A DNA stretch of 64,000 nucleotides, taken from NCBI RefSeq assembly GCF_001540865.1, contig NC_033625.1, positions 7,849,677 through 7,913,676 on the forward strand, read 5' to 3'. The notes beneath the pieces were generated by a model. That model ran no database searches, was not told the origin of the DNA, and saw only the letters and a program-made list of their open reading frames with translations. This document shows, one piece after another, positions 10,981 to 21,134 of this stretch. The position numbers and the translations under genes are program-made. Positions within the stretch are counted from its first letter, which is position 1. Each line of letters opens with the position of its first letter. This DNA is from Ananas comosus (lineage: Eukaryota > Streptophyta > Magnoliopsida > Poales > Bromeliaceae).

Positions 10981-11700
10981 ATTAGATTCTGCTGAAATTA
11001 CAGTATCTGTGAGCTACCAAATGTCCGGAAGTGTTTTGCGGGCGCTCGATAATGGTGTGCAGCTCATGATTTCGGTGATTTGACACCCGGATTGTTCTGT
11101 GGTCGCCTGAAGGTTCCGAATGGAGAATCAACTGCCCGGAAGTGAATTCGAACGCTCAACCCAAGAGCTCGGATTATTGTTCACCTTAAATATTTGGGCG
11201 CCTGAAATTCCCTGCGGGTGCTCGGAATTGTGCGCGCATTTGCATTTGGACGCGTCTGGAACCCCTCAGCTACAGCATACAATTATATACTTTCAGACAC
11301 CCGAAAATGTTCCAGGTGCCCGCACCTGAAAATGTTCTGGGCGGCGCTTGAAATCTAAAACGGGCTGAGAATGACTTTTATTATAATTTCTTAAGTTTGA
11401 GGGCTTTAAGTGGAATTATTACAACTATGTAAGTTTCCCCTCAACCCCGGCCAGGTGCATATATCTTCCATTTTCTTCCTTCTAAGAACCCTAGTTCTCT
11501 CCCTTTCCTTTCTCCATCTTCTTCATCTCTCTCACTTTAATTCCTTCAAGGTTGAATTTTGAGTTGAGAGATACAAGGAGGAGAGCTCTTGGGGAATTAA
11601 CCCTAATTAATACTTCGACGCGGGAGCCGTGAAATTAAGGCGTCTTAGATGTAATTAAGGTATGGTACATGTTTTAGTATATGTTTTGAGAGTTTTGGAT
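10981..11700 (+). mobile_element. LTR-like promoter fragment with GC-rich array
   Basis: A GC-rich array (10981-11350) of degenerate repeats such as TGCCCGGAAGTGAATTCG, GCGCCTGAAATTCCCTGCGG and CACCCGAAAATGTTCCAGG is followed by GAGGGCTTTAAGTGGAATTA, a TATA-like GGTGCATATATCTTCC (about 11454-11469) and a CT-rich leader (11463-11550). The order array, TATA, CT-rich leader, long non-coding U5 is that of Tekay-like LTRs. No matching second LTR or coding region was found, so this is a solo or truncated LTR. Boundaries are approximate. Confidence 0.45.
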
Positions 11701-12110
11701 ATATAGTTTACACTTGAACTTATCAATTTATTTTATAGAACCATTATGCTTCTCTTTTCTCTTCCTATCTTTCCTCTTCTTCTCTCCCACGGCCTGTAAT
11801 GCATTCTATTCCTTTCTAATTCCTCTCCTTCTCTCCCCCAACTTGTGTTGTATCCTAATCATATATAGCCGCACCATTGTTATCGTTATCGTCGTTGCAG
11901 CCCTCGTTGTGTTGTTGCTACTATGTTATTCTCGCACCACCGTCGTCATCGTTGTCGCTAGCTATCATGGACCTTAATTTCTGCATGCCTTTCTTCCTTG
12001 GTGTCCACCATACCTTCATTGCGGCTGTTGCCGTCAATGCTATGGTACGTACTGCACCACTAATAATGTCACTACCGTGATATATGACCCGACCACCATT
12101 GTAATGAAGA
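11701..12110. other. Low-complexity pyrimidine-rich DNA, no gene
   Basis: CT-rich and GTTGTCGTT-like simple sequence. Short open frames on both strands are low-complexity (Leu/Ile/Val/Ser runs) and have no recognisable motif. Probably U5 or flank of the preceding LTR fragment. Confidence 0.35.
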
Positions 12111-12126
12111 ACACCATGAATCTTTG

Positions 12127-12290
12127 ACCGACCGTCCCTAGAGCAAGTGACAAAGGGCTTGGTGGTTGGTACCCGAGACCCAAGTTCGAATCCTAGTTGA
12201 TTCACATTTTCAGCTAAGTTTATTTCTAAACGAAATAAACGAAGCGGGTAGCGTACTACCTATCTCTCAAAAAAAAAAAAAAAAAAAAAA
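12127..12290 (+). mobile_element. tRNA-derived SINE with perfect target duplications
   Basis: Body begins ACCGTCCCTAGAGCAAGTGA (Pol III A-box region), then GGTTGGTACCCGAGACCC, then a B-box-like AGTTCGAATCCTAGTTG, a spacer with TAAGTTTATTTCTAAACGAA and a 22-nt A tail (12269-12290). It is flanked by the direct repeat CACCATGAATCTTTG at 12112-12126 and 12291-12305. This defines the family and its ends; about 164 bp, non-coding. Confidence 0.9.
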
Positions 12291-12305
12291 CACCATGAAT
12301 CTTTG

Positions 12306-13763
12306 TGAACCACACTATATAAGAACAAAATGGACATTAAATTAAAATGTTAGATTTTCTTTTTGACTCATTGAGAGATATTTTTGTATGATTTATAAAG
12401 TTTGTACTGATATAAAAATTCTTTTTTAAGTTTGTAAGGGTATATAAACTATGTTAAAAGTTTTGAAAAGATATGTCAGTAAGAATTAATAATACTTCAA
12501 TACACCATGTAAATCTTAACTATTCATTTTTTTAAACAGATGGTTGAGATGTAATATGATTTTATAGGCTACCTACTATTCAGGCATAAGTACCATACAC
12601 CAGGTACCTATTTAAAGGATATTTTAGTCTTAGGAAAACATTTTGGCCTACGAAATCGGTTTTATCTAACTAAGAATAATATAAGCTTCTCAAATACCTA
12701 CAACAATAGTTGAAATTCAAATTGCAACTAAACTGTAAATTTAAATGCAAAGCAACATAAAAAACTTAATTATAAATCAAATTCAATTTTTAAATATAAA
12801 ACACAAATTTAAAATAAAACTTTCAGTTCAAATTCAAAATTTTAATTTAAATCAAAAATTAAAATTTAGCTTTCAGATTAAAAGAATAATGTAGATTCAA
12901 AATTTAAAAGTTTAATATAAAATTTTGAAATTAAAATTTTACATTACGATACCAACTTCAAAACTTAAATTTAAATTTAATATTTTTTTGAGTTGGATGC
13001 TTAACAAATTGGGTATTATCTAATTTAGTAAGTAACAAAACTAAATAAGATACTTAGTATTATAGGATGCTAACAAATTTAGTATATACTATTAATTTTT
13101 TTTTCTAATATTGTCATATTAACTAATTCAAATCGGTAACCTGTTCAATAGGTTAACGTTACTTTATATAAAATCCAACTATACCCTTTACTAATTAAGA
13201 GTTTGATTTTAATACTTATGATGGTGTATTGAAGCATTGCTCTATCAGTAATTGACCTTTTTTATATTTTGCCTACAGGTCCCTCGTTTCATATAACTAT
13301 TCCAATCCTATTTATATTGACCCAAAGTCTAGGTTAGAAGCCTCAATTTAACTACCAAAATCTATGCATTTTTGTTTTTACCAATATAAAATAAGGGTCA
13401 AAATAGACAAAGAAAACTCTCGGGGGTTGCTTTGGGGATTCATCTTTCCACACCAACTGCTACTTCCCTCCTTTTGTTTTATGCTTTATGTAACTTTACT
13501 GCAGGGTAAGTGCAACTACCTTTCTTCCTCTTACCTTAAAAAAATAATAATGATAAATTAATAGTAGAGCAAGAAAAGTGCAATTTGTACACTTTATTTA
13601 TGATATAAATCTTACACTCTACCTCTTCTATTAATGAAATATTTTTGTCAGTCGCATCAATATGACAAGTGAAGAAATTTAATCTATTAGATAAATAAGA
13701 TGTAAAATATATATCTTTTTTGGATGTACGATAGCTGTTAAATATAAAAAATATATAAACACC
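12306..13763. other. AT-rich DNA, no gene
   Basis: Very AT-rich; strings of AAATTCAAATT-type simple sequence around 12720-12970. No ORF or defined element seen. Confidence 0.5.
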
Positions 13764-14025
13764 ATTCTCTACCAGCTTAGATTTTTGGGAAATACAATTA
13801 TTTCATTTAATTTAACTTGGTATTAGAGCATAAGATCCTGATTAGTTCTAGCCAGTGAAATACCATGGTATTAAAGCAGTAGATTTTGAGCTCTGAATTA
13901 CTCCAAATACCATAGTATTAGAGCACGAGATTCTGCATTTGAGTTACGCGAAATACCATTCTCTATCAGCATTCTCTATTAGCTTAGATTTTTTGAGAAT
14001 AAAGATTGTTTCATTTAATTTAACA
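13764..14025 (+). mobile_element. TRIM-like remnant: direct repeats flanking three GTATTAGAGC motifs
   Basis: A ~50-bp direct repeat (CATTCTCTACCAGCTTAGAT at 13764; CATTCTCTATTAGCTTAGAT at 13974), each ending in TTTCATTTAATTTAAC, brackets a region holding TTGGTATTAGAGCATAAGAT and two further copies of TACCATRGTATTARAGC. TGGTATTAGAGC directly after the left repeat looks like a diverged tRNA-Met primer site, as expected for a terminal-repeat element in miniature. Outer ends unresolved. Confidence 0.4.
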
Positions 14026-14836
14026 GTAGCATTGCCCAATTATAATTTTCTTAAACTTATGCATTTTTCTATTGGAGTACCTCTGATTAGATAGTTTAAA
14101 CATTTTATTCATTAACTGTTGCTGTAATTTTAGAAAATTTATTGATGCTAAATCTGTTTATGACAAGTAAAATTGAAGAATTTTTCAGCAATAAACTATG
14201 TGAAGACTCCCTCACCTGTAGGATATTTTGAAATGACCCTCTCAATGTTATTATTATTTTTTTTTATCCCTACTCTCTCAACTTATAATTTTTGCAGCTG
14301 AGAGATTTTGTTAACCAAATTTAAAAAAATTAATCAAATTCATGAGTGATTTCAACATATTTCAAAATATTTCAGGGATTTGATATTTTCTTAGCAAATA
14401 AAACTACATAATTGACAAATAGCAACAAATAGAACCATTAGTTGAGGGGGTCTTAATATATTTTTACTAAAGAAAAATTACTCCTTGGATATTTGATAGA
14501 CCCTTTTTGAATGCCCAAATACAATATCTAATAATACCTTATTTAGTATAAAGATTTTATTATATGATTAAAAGAGAGGTTTGACATTTATGGTTTGATA
14601 AAATAGCATATTTTATTTACAAAATAATTTATTTTTTTTCAAAGAACTAATTTAAAGGTTAAACTTAGTATTCATTATGACAAAACACTTGAAAGCATAA
14701 TATAATATTTATTTAAGACATTGAGTATACTCTGCATTTATTAGTGCTATACTTTTTGAATGAATAAAAGAAATATACTAAGTAAGATTGCTATATATCT
14801 TTATTAGGTTTTAGGGCTTGTTTGGTTGTGGCATAC
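14026..14836. other. AT-rich DNA, no gene
   Basis: No ORF or clear repeat boundary. Phrases such as GACCCTCTCAATGTTATTA and GAGGGGGTCTTAATATAT (14229, 14444) form an inverted pair typical of MULE-like MITEs in this window. Confidence 0.35.
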
Positions 14837-14839
14837 TAA

Positions 14840-15265
14840 AGGGTTGTTTGGTTTGACGTATTTGTAATTGCACTGTCGTTAGAGATATATACAGTTAGAA
14901 ATGCATCAATTATAAGTGCGTTTATTCTATTTGGTTGAATATTGTAGAAAGATCTATAATTATAAATATCTTATTTGGTTGCATGCGGTTGAGAAGTGCA
15001 ATTACGAAATTTAATTATTTTATATATGGGACAATAAGATTACCCCATATTTAGGGAGAAAGACTATTAAAAAATGATTAAGTATGCAAGTTTACTTTTA
15101 TTTAGAATTACTCTCTCTAAGTATTACAGTTGAACTGTGACCAATTTGAGCGTAATTTTAATTACTACAGTTGACTTCAAATGTATTAACACAAACGCCG
15201 AATTTAGATCAACACGCAATTAACAACTCTAATGCAGTTACAACTACGTGCAACCAAATAACTCT
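14840..15265. mobile_element. Tourist-like (PIF/Harbinger) MITE
   Basis: Starts AGGGTTGTTTGGTTTG and ends CAACCAAATAACTCT, which are imperfect inverted repeats; the similarity extends inward (GTAATTGCACTG versus GCAGTTACAAC). Flanked by TAA on both sides (14837-14839, 15266-15268), the 3-bp target duplication of Tourist elements. About 426 bp, non-coding. Same superfamily as 36126-36585. Confidence 0.65.
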
Positions 15266-15268
15266 TAA

Positions 15269-16206
15269 GTGCTATCTATTACTATTAGGCAGAAATAGAT
15301 TGGGATAAAAGGAAATAAAGAGTTTAGAATGATCATGATCGGAGTACTTTCACTTTTTCTATTATACAAAAGTTACTGGTAACTTAGATGACCGTAATCC
15401 TAGTGCTTTCACTTTTTCATCATATGTCACGCATTCTTGCTACGATCCCAAATGAAAAAAAAAAGAAAAGAAAAGAAAAAAAAAAGAATGTAGCAGTCAT
15501 ATTGCTGATATAATGTCTCCAACCAATCAAATTGCTCATCTGTAGTTCACTTATCCCATCATGGCTTTTAGAAAAACATTTTTATTATATTTTTCTCTTA
15601 AAGAAAAAAGATATAATTAGCTGAATACAGATAATATGGTGTAGCTGCTATGTAGTAAACTTCCTCCCAAAGGAGACCTCACTTTTGGCACGTGGTGGAC
15701 ATGGTTCATGCAATTCTACTGTAGCAGCACGGTTCCCCTCGAGTCCGGACTACGGACCCCGCCGCCCCAAACCCTACGCTCCCGCGGTCCGGACACAGCC
15801 CAAAGTACAGTAACAATTGTACGGGGACCCCTCAACCATAGCAAATTTTCAAATTACTCTCCTAATTGTATGGGAACCCTCAACTATTGCATTTATCTTT
15901 ACTTTTAAAACAATACTATTCATACACCCTATTTTACTAGATTAATGGGTGTAAATTATACACCCGAAAATGTGGTGTATAGATTTTTTTTTTCCTTACT
16001 CTTTAGGTTTACAGTAATGTTATAGGTACACCCCTTACACAGTTACACACACTCTATTTCAAAATCATTAATACTTTACTTTTTACATCTACTTTTTTTT
16101 AATTTTTATTAAAAATTATTTGAATTATATCGATCCTAAAATGAAAAGGTAAGATCTACACTCCTTTTATGGATATACAAGAAGCACTTTTCTTAGGTCT
16201 AATATA
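15269..16206. other. AT-rich spacer with a small GC-rich patch
   Basis: No gene. At 15728-15810 a GC-rich patch carries GAGTCCGGACTACGGACC and CGGTCCGGAC, resembling the GGTCCGGACC array core at 51.4 kb on a small scale. An AAAAGAAAAG run lies at 15457-15486. Confidence 0.35.
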
Positions 16207-16530
16207 TCGGGACTCCCTCAACTATAGGCAGATCTGAAATTGGCTCATTAGTTATTTTCTCTTTTTTTTTTTTTTTTTTTTGAGACCTCTCAATTTCTTA
16301 TTAAGTAATTTTAGTCAAAACAAAAAAAAAGAAACTTTATAAAATTTTATCGGTGGTTTCATCCAGTTTAATAATTTTAATTATTTTTTAGCAAATAAAA
16401 TCAAATCAAGCAATGATTAATAACTATTATTATACGTATATAAACTAAAGTAAAAATAATAAAAGTTGTAGGGTTCTCAATCAGAAAAACAGTTGAGAGC
16501 GCTTTATCAGAATTGTTTGTAGTTGACGGG
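16207..16530. mobile_element. MULE-like MITE
   Basis: Left end GGACTCCCTCAACTATAGGC and right end (reverse complement) GGATATATACCCGTCAACTA form a loose terminal inverted repeat; inner parts also match (GAGACCTCTCAA / GTTGAGAGCGC). Non-coding. Boundaries approximate. Confidence 0.4.
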
Positions 16531-17011
16531 TATATATCCATACATTTTTACCTCATATTTTATATTAACACTCCCTCAAATTTTAATTTTCTTAATTTTA
16601 AGTAACTTTTGTTTGGCCAATTAAATCAGAGTTTTATTAAATCCGATCTTGATTTTGTTAAATCTATTTCCTTCCGCAACTTTTTAGCAAATAAAAACAT
16701 AACAATCACATAATAATTATTAGTATAACCACAAAAGTAAATAAAAATCTGTATTAAACTAATTATTAAAATAATTCAAATGAACAAAAAATTAGAACTA
16801 CATTATAGTGGCTATAAAAGAGTAGTTTGTTTAAAATTGTTTGTAGGCCTCTTGCTCCTTAAAGGCTTGCTAAAAGATATTGTTTATACACAACTTGAGA
16901 AAAAGGGGCGTCGACTCTTACATTTTTTGCACTGTGAGCGGAAATTTGTATGCTCCACTCTCAGGATAACAACCAATTGCACTAAACAATAGTTACAAAA
17001 AAAAAAAAGTG
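16531..17011. other. AT-rich DNA, no gene
   Basis: The plus-strand frame 16780-16992 (70 codons) has no recognisable motif and is flanked by repeats; treated as chance. Confidence 0.4.
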
Positions 17012-17990
17012 AATGGATAACCCCTCAACTATATAATGTTTTGAAATACCTGCCTCAGCCTTTTTTTTTTTTGTTTTATTGAAAACCTCTCAACTTTTTT
17101 TATTTTGGTGTAAGCGTTTATTCTTAATTAGATTAAATTTTTATTAAACTAAATAACTCTATTAGTTTTTAACCATTAATTGACCTCATTTTATTTACTA
17201 AAAATTAATGAAAATTATTAAATTTGGTAGCACAATTTGCATAAAAAAAGGTCTATTGGTTTTGTGTTTTAATAAAAACATACCACTTTTTTAAATTTTG
17301 CAGATTAGATTTAGATTTTCAGTAAACTGATTACAATATCCTTATTCCTCTTTCTCTATCCTTTATCTCTCTAATTCATTTTCTCCTCTCTATTCATTTC
17401 TTTCCTCCTTGCTGTCCCTTTCTCTCTTTCTCCTCCCACTTTCTCTCCTTCCTACTCATGCATCGCCCCTTTGTTGACTTTGCGCTACTCTCTCTTATCT
17501 CACCCATATCTCTGCTGACGTTGGCGGCATTGAAGTGAGTTCGGATATAGTACTGATAGCGGAGGTAAGGCCGTGACAGAAGGTGTGGCCGTGGACGGCG
17601 ACAGTGACGAGAATGTCACAGGAATTGGAGACAGTGGCGAGAAAGAGTGCATCGGAGCGAGGATAGTTGCTGCAGCAGAGGGCAAGGGAGGGGGCATGGT
17701 AGTAGAAAATGGTACAGAAGATGAAGAAAAAAGAAAGAATAAAAAAATAAGAATAAAAAATATTTTTTTCTCTTGAGAAAGCTACCATTCATTGCGACGA
17801 CTATAGGGAACACCAAGAAGTAGAGAAGGAGGAAAAAGAAGAAGAAAAGGTTGCACTATTTTTGAGCGAAAATTATACTATTTATACTAAAATTTTTTTA
17901 TTCTAAAAAATTAGAAGTTGAAGATGTTTCAATCAAAAGGAAAAAGTTGAGGGGCATATTTCCGAGTATCCTATATTTGAGGTGGTCTCC
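17012..17990. mobile_element. MULE-like non-autonomous element with internal GC-richer island
   Basis: Left end GGATAACCCCTCAACTATAT and right end (reverse complement) GAGACCACCTCAAATATAGG are related inverted repeats, each followed inward by a second CCTCAACTTTTT-type block. The interior at 17500-17720 is GC-richer than its surroundings and has overlapping open frames on both strands (plus 17573-17776, Gly/Asp/Glu-rich; minus 17495-17788). A captured host fragment is possible, but I recognise no protein family. Confidence 0.4.
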
Positions 17991-18053
17991 ATACGTTTTT
18001 ATACAACTTCAATGATATAGAATAAAATTGTTAAATTTACAACCTGGAGGGAT

Positions 18054-18709
18054 TGTTATAAGCCGAGCTTCTAGACTGGTGACTCGGTCAAATGTCCTCC
18101 TTCGGGAAGCACGTAAAGAAGTGGAGTGGCTTCTGATAGTGACCCTCAAATATTGCGCCTACAACTGAATCAGGCAATTCTCGGCTGATGAGGGATATGA
18201 TCAGCCGAGTTCAAATGTTACACTGTATATTCGGTTCGACTGAAACTAGCCGAATAATGTGAATATATATTACTGAAGAAGAAGAACGTTTACAGAAAGG
18301 TAGATGCTGCTAAGGTGTCTGATCTTTAGGGAAACTAACTTAAAACTACTCCTAGAAAAGTAAGGGAAAGAGAGATTACAAGTAGACTACTACTAAAAAA
18401 GCAAAAAAGTGCACGAACATAAATTGGTCTTCTTGTTCTCAGGGGAAAACGACCCCTTTTCAGGTGTCTTTTGACTATTTATAGTCCCTCTTGTTATTTA
18501 TTAAGTTATTCCCTACTATCGGCCATGTCCTTATTTTCTACAGGCCACTCTTGGCCGATCCGAACTGCATCAATTCTAACCGATTTTTGATTTTTGGGCG
18601 CATTCTTCTCAAATTCTGGTGCACCACATGTCACTTTATATTTGTCTTTGGGAGCCATTTCCCAGTGCATCCTGGCTCACCACGTGGCGTAATTTTTATA
18701 GCACTAATA
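18054..18709 (-). repeat. 3' LTR of the Tat-like element
   Basis: About 656 bp, aligned end to end with 25243-25879: shared TCTAGA, CAAATGTCCTCCTTC, GAAGCACGTAAAGAAG, TATATTCGGTTCGACT. The two differ by scattered substitutions and small indels, so insertion is not recent. Immediately to its right is a C-rich tract (GCTCCCCC), the polypurine tract in minus-strand terms. Confidence 0.85.
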
Positions 18710-18723
18710 ATGCTCCCCCAGAC

Positions 18724-18883
18724 TGACTGTCCCTAGCGCAAATGACAAAGGACTTGATGGTTGGTACCCGAGGTCCCAAGTTCGAATCCTGGTTGATTAA
18801 CATTTCTAACTAAGTTTATTTCTAAATGAAATAAACAAAGCGGGTAGCATGCATGCTATTTATCTTTTTTTTAAAAAAAAAAC
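18724..18883 (+). mobile_element. tRNA-derived SINE inserted at the polypurine tract
   Basis: Same family as 12127-12290: CTGTCCCTAGCGCAAATGAC, TTGGTACCCGAGGTCCCA, AGTTCGAATCCTGGTTG and a T/A tail. Flanks AATGCTCCCCCAGAC (18709-18723) and AATGCCCCCCGCCAG (18884-18898) are a slightly diverged target duplication that copies the polypurine tract of the host element. So it landed between the LTR and internal region after the Tat-like element was in place. Confidence 0.8.
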
Positions 18884-18898
18884 AATGCCCCCCGCCAG

Positions 18899-19576
18899 TA
18901 GTTTCTGAATAATTATTCAGGTAACTGGTGTCATCTTTTTCAGCGGCGCGGATTACAAGGTCGTCATTTCAAATTCTGAAAATGCTCTGCACCGTCCATT
19001 CTTCTTAGCCGTCCTTTCCTTTCGACTTTTGATGGTTATGATCTTTCACATTCCTTTGTCTCATCTGAGACATTAATTAGGTCATTTATAGTTGCTGTCA
19101 TTTCATTATCAAAGCCTTCTTTTCGAAATCTCTTCCGGGCGGCTTCGCTTTTCTCACACTTCTTTGTTCCCCCCCCCTTTTTTTTTTCTTCTCCTTTTCC
19201 TCAACCAAAGACTTTTTTTCTTTTGCGCCTCTTCATCTTTTCCTCTTGTTATTATGCCGAGAGTTTTGAGCTAATAAATGTTGGTCGTTTGTCATTGTTC
19301 GACTCTAGCTTTATTTCCAATAGTGGATCCTGAGTTTCCAGCCTTTTTTCACTGGCCTTGATCGGAGATTCTTCCATGCACTCTGTCTTGATCCCTTCAT
19401 GAATTTTAGCGTGGTTATCATTAGGCAATCTTACAGTCTTCGCTCTTTTAGCTGAATCATTTTTTGTTTAAATCGGCCTCTAAAATTGAAATCTCTCATC
19501 GGCCAACTCGACCGATTCAATAGGGTAGCCGACTTCTTCAGTCGGCTTGTTATGCCAAAGCTCATCTAGAGCCTCG
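18899..19576 (-). other. Non-coding 3' region of the Tat-like element
   Basis: No ORF on the minus strand. Pyrimidine-rich on plus, so purine-rich in the element sense. Contains phrases with CGGCC, such as TCGGCCAACTCGACCGATTC, that also occur in the element's LTRs and gag. Confidence 0.5.
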
Positions 19577-20221
19577 TGTCACGGCCTTAGTGGTTCGGTG
19601 GTTCTGTTCGCAAAGTCCTTGCTGTGCTCGCCTTCCTGCTCGAAGATGGGCAAGCCTTCGTCCCTATTGCTAGTCCGGACCTTCGCGTCCTACGATTAAG
19701 TATGGAAAGGGAAATGACAAAGAGAAAGAGGCAGAGGTTCTCTCAAAAAGCTAAGTACTACACTACTTAAAAAATGAGAATTACAACTCACATACACACT
19801 CCCTCTTGTGTCTTTTGGCCTAAGCCAAACCCAACTATATATAGGCTCCTAGATACATTGAATCTAGCCACTCACTAACTCTCTTATTATGACACACATT
19901 AACTCACCCTCATAATGAGCCATAAGCCCAAGAGTCACCTCATAACTCATGGAAGTTTCATAACCCTTGAGTTTTTCATAGCGGGTTGGGTTTGGGTCTC
20001 TTTAACGACCAGCTCTACTAGTGAAGTTAGGTCACTGTCATGGAGAAGTCAGCGAAAAATATTTTGTCCGTGACATTCTCCCCCACCAAACGCGCAGACG
20101 CCCTCGTCGCGCATTGAGTCGCTCCCGGTTCGTATAGCCTTCCGCGCGATCCGTTGTGCCTTCGCGCGCGATCTGCCCTGTGCCTTGCTCCCAATGTCCG
20201 CATCTATCCCCGCACCAACAC

Positions 20222-21133
20222 CTAGTGTCTTGCCCCTCTGAGCAAGTGCACCAGCGAGCCTGTTGTGCGAAGAATTCGCTGGATGTGCATGCCCTCCGCG
20301 ACATGCACGCGCACTCTGCTAAGCTGCAGAATGCCCCGGGTGTCATGTCCTCTGCGACACGCACGTGTACGCCGCAAAGCCGCTGAACGGCCCGAGTGTG
20401 CATGTCCTCCGCGACACGCACACGTACTCCTCCAAGCTGCAGAACGCTTCTTGGTTCTCGCAGGCTCCTTGGCAGAATGACTTGCACTTTGCTTGGACGC
20501 TATCCGTTTCAACGCCGCATGAGACTTGACACTCCCACTGTTGCTCAGGCCCTCCTCCGCGAGGTCCTTAGCCTTCCAGCGCTTCACCTCCTTGTAAAGC
20601 TGCAAGGCAGTAAGGGTTGAACTCTCGTTGCGCCTTTTTACGTCCCCTGTATCACGACAATCTCCCCCACCTTTGGCCTCGCTCACCTTTGGTGGTTCAC
20701 CTCGATTGCCCTCGATTCGCTCAGGTAGTGCCTCCCTCGTCTTAAGGTCCTCGACCTCCTTGACCTGGGCACCGATGTTCTGAAGCAGCACATCTCGCAC
20801 ATCCCGCTTGTCGTTGTGACTGGCAAGGTTCACCTTGAACTGCTCCAGATGATGGCGGAATGTTGCCATAGCTGCAACAATATCCATCTCCATCAAATAA
20901 AACCCCTCCTCCAACATCCCCACATGTTGGGATAGGTCGGAGTAGCGCTCCTCCGCGCTCGCAGCAGAGTCCTCCAGCACGCCTACGCGGTCATCAAGCA
21001 ATACGGACTCTCTCACCAGAGTCCGCGGCTCCTTGCTCTTGCCGCGCTTGGTCGCCCTGGGCTCAGGCACAACGTTAACGACGGCAGCTTCCGACGAAGA
21101 CATGGTTCCTCCTCGAACCGGCTCTGATACCAA
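20222..21133 (-). CDS. gag-like protein of the nested element (303 aa)
   Basis: Single minus-strand ORF filling most of the interior. The ATG lies at the primer-binding site edge (21133), so the internal MSSSEAAVV start (21103) may be the real one. Residues about 45-135 are heptad-rich and charged (LLDDRVGVLEDSAASAEERY), predicting coiled coil, as in the N-terminal part of chromovirus gag. The middle is acidic and basic linker. No zinc knuckle, protease or reverse transcriptase motif is visible. The C-terminal quarter comes from three DNA repeats spaced 57 and 56 bp, and the unequal spacing changes the frame from copy to copy, giving CACRGGHAH, RACRRGH and HVAEGMH variants. A second minus-strand frame (20038-20487) reads the repeats in another phase. 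Role inferred from position: structural or RNA-binding gag. Confidence 0.6.
   Translation of the reverse strand: MVSEPVRGGTMSSSEAAVVNVVPEPRATKRGKSKEPRTLVRESVLLDDRVGVLEDSAASAEERYSDLSQHVGMLEEGFYLMEMDIVAAMATFRHHLEQFKVNLASHNDKRDVRDVLLQNIGAQVKEVEDLKTREALPERIEGNRGEPPKVSEAKGGGDCRDTGDVKRRNESSTLTALQLYKEVKRWKAKDLAEEGLSNSGSVKSHAALKRIASKQSASHSAKEPARTKKRSAAWRSTCACRGGHAHSGRSAALRRTRACRRGHDTRGILQLSRVRVHVAEGMHIQRILRTTGSLVHLLRGARH
20284..20453. repeat. Three 56-57-bp tandem repeats inside the gag-like ORF
   Basis: Copies start at 20284 (TGTGCATGCCCTCCGCGACA), 20341 (TGTCATGTCCTCTGCGACAC) and 20397 (TGTGCATGTCCTCCGCGACA). The 57 then 56 bp spacing is not a constant multiple of three, so each copy is translated in a different frame. 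Confidence 0.75.
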
Positions 21134-21134
21134 C
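21120..21134 (-). other. Primer-binding site of the nested element
   Basis: Minus strand GTTGGTATCAGAGCC, complementary to initiator tRNA-Met, directly adjoining the LTR that starts at 21135. Confidence 0.8.

Noticed and set aside
12127..12210. Functional tRNA gene
   Set aside because: A- and B-box-like motifs are present but no cloverleaf with a proper acceptor stem can be formed, and the unit has a poly-A tail with target duplications, so it is a SINE.
20038..20487. Independent 149-codon minus-strand protein next to the nested gag
   Set aside because: It reads the same 56/57-bp repeats in another frame and extends into the LTR and polypurine tract; no separate start or family.
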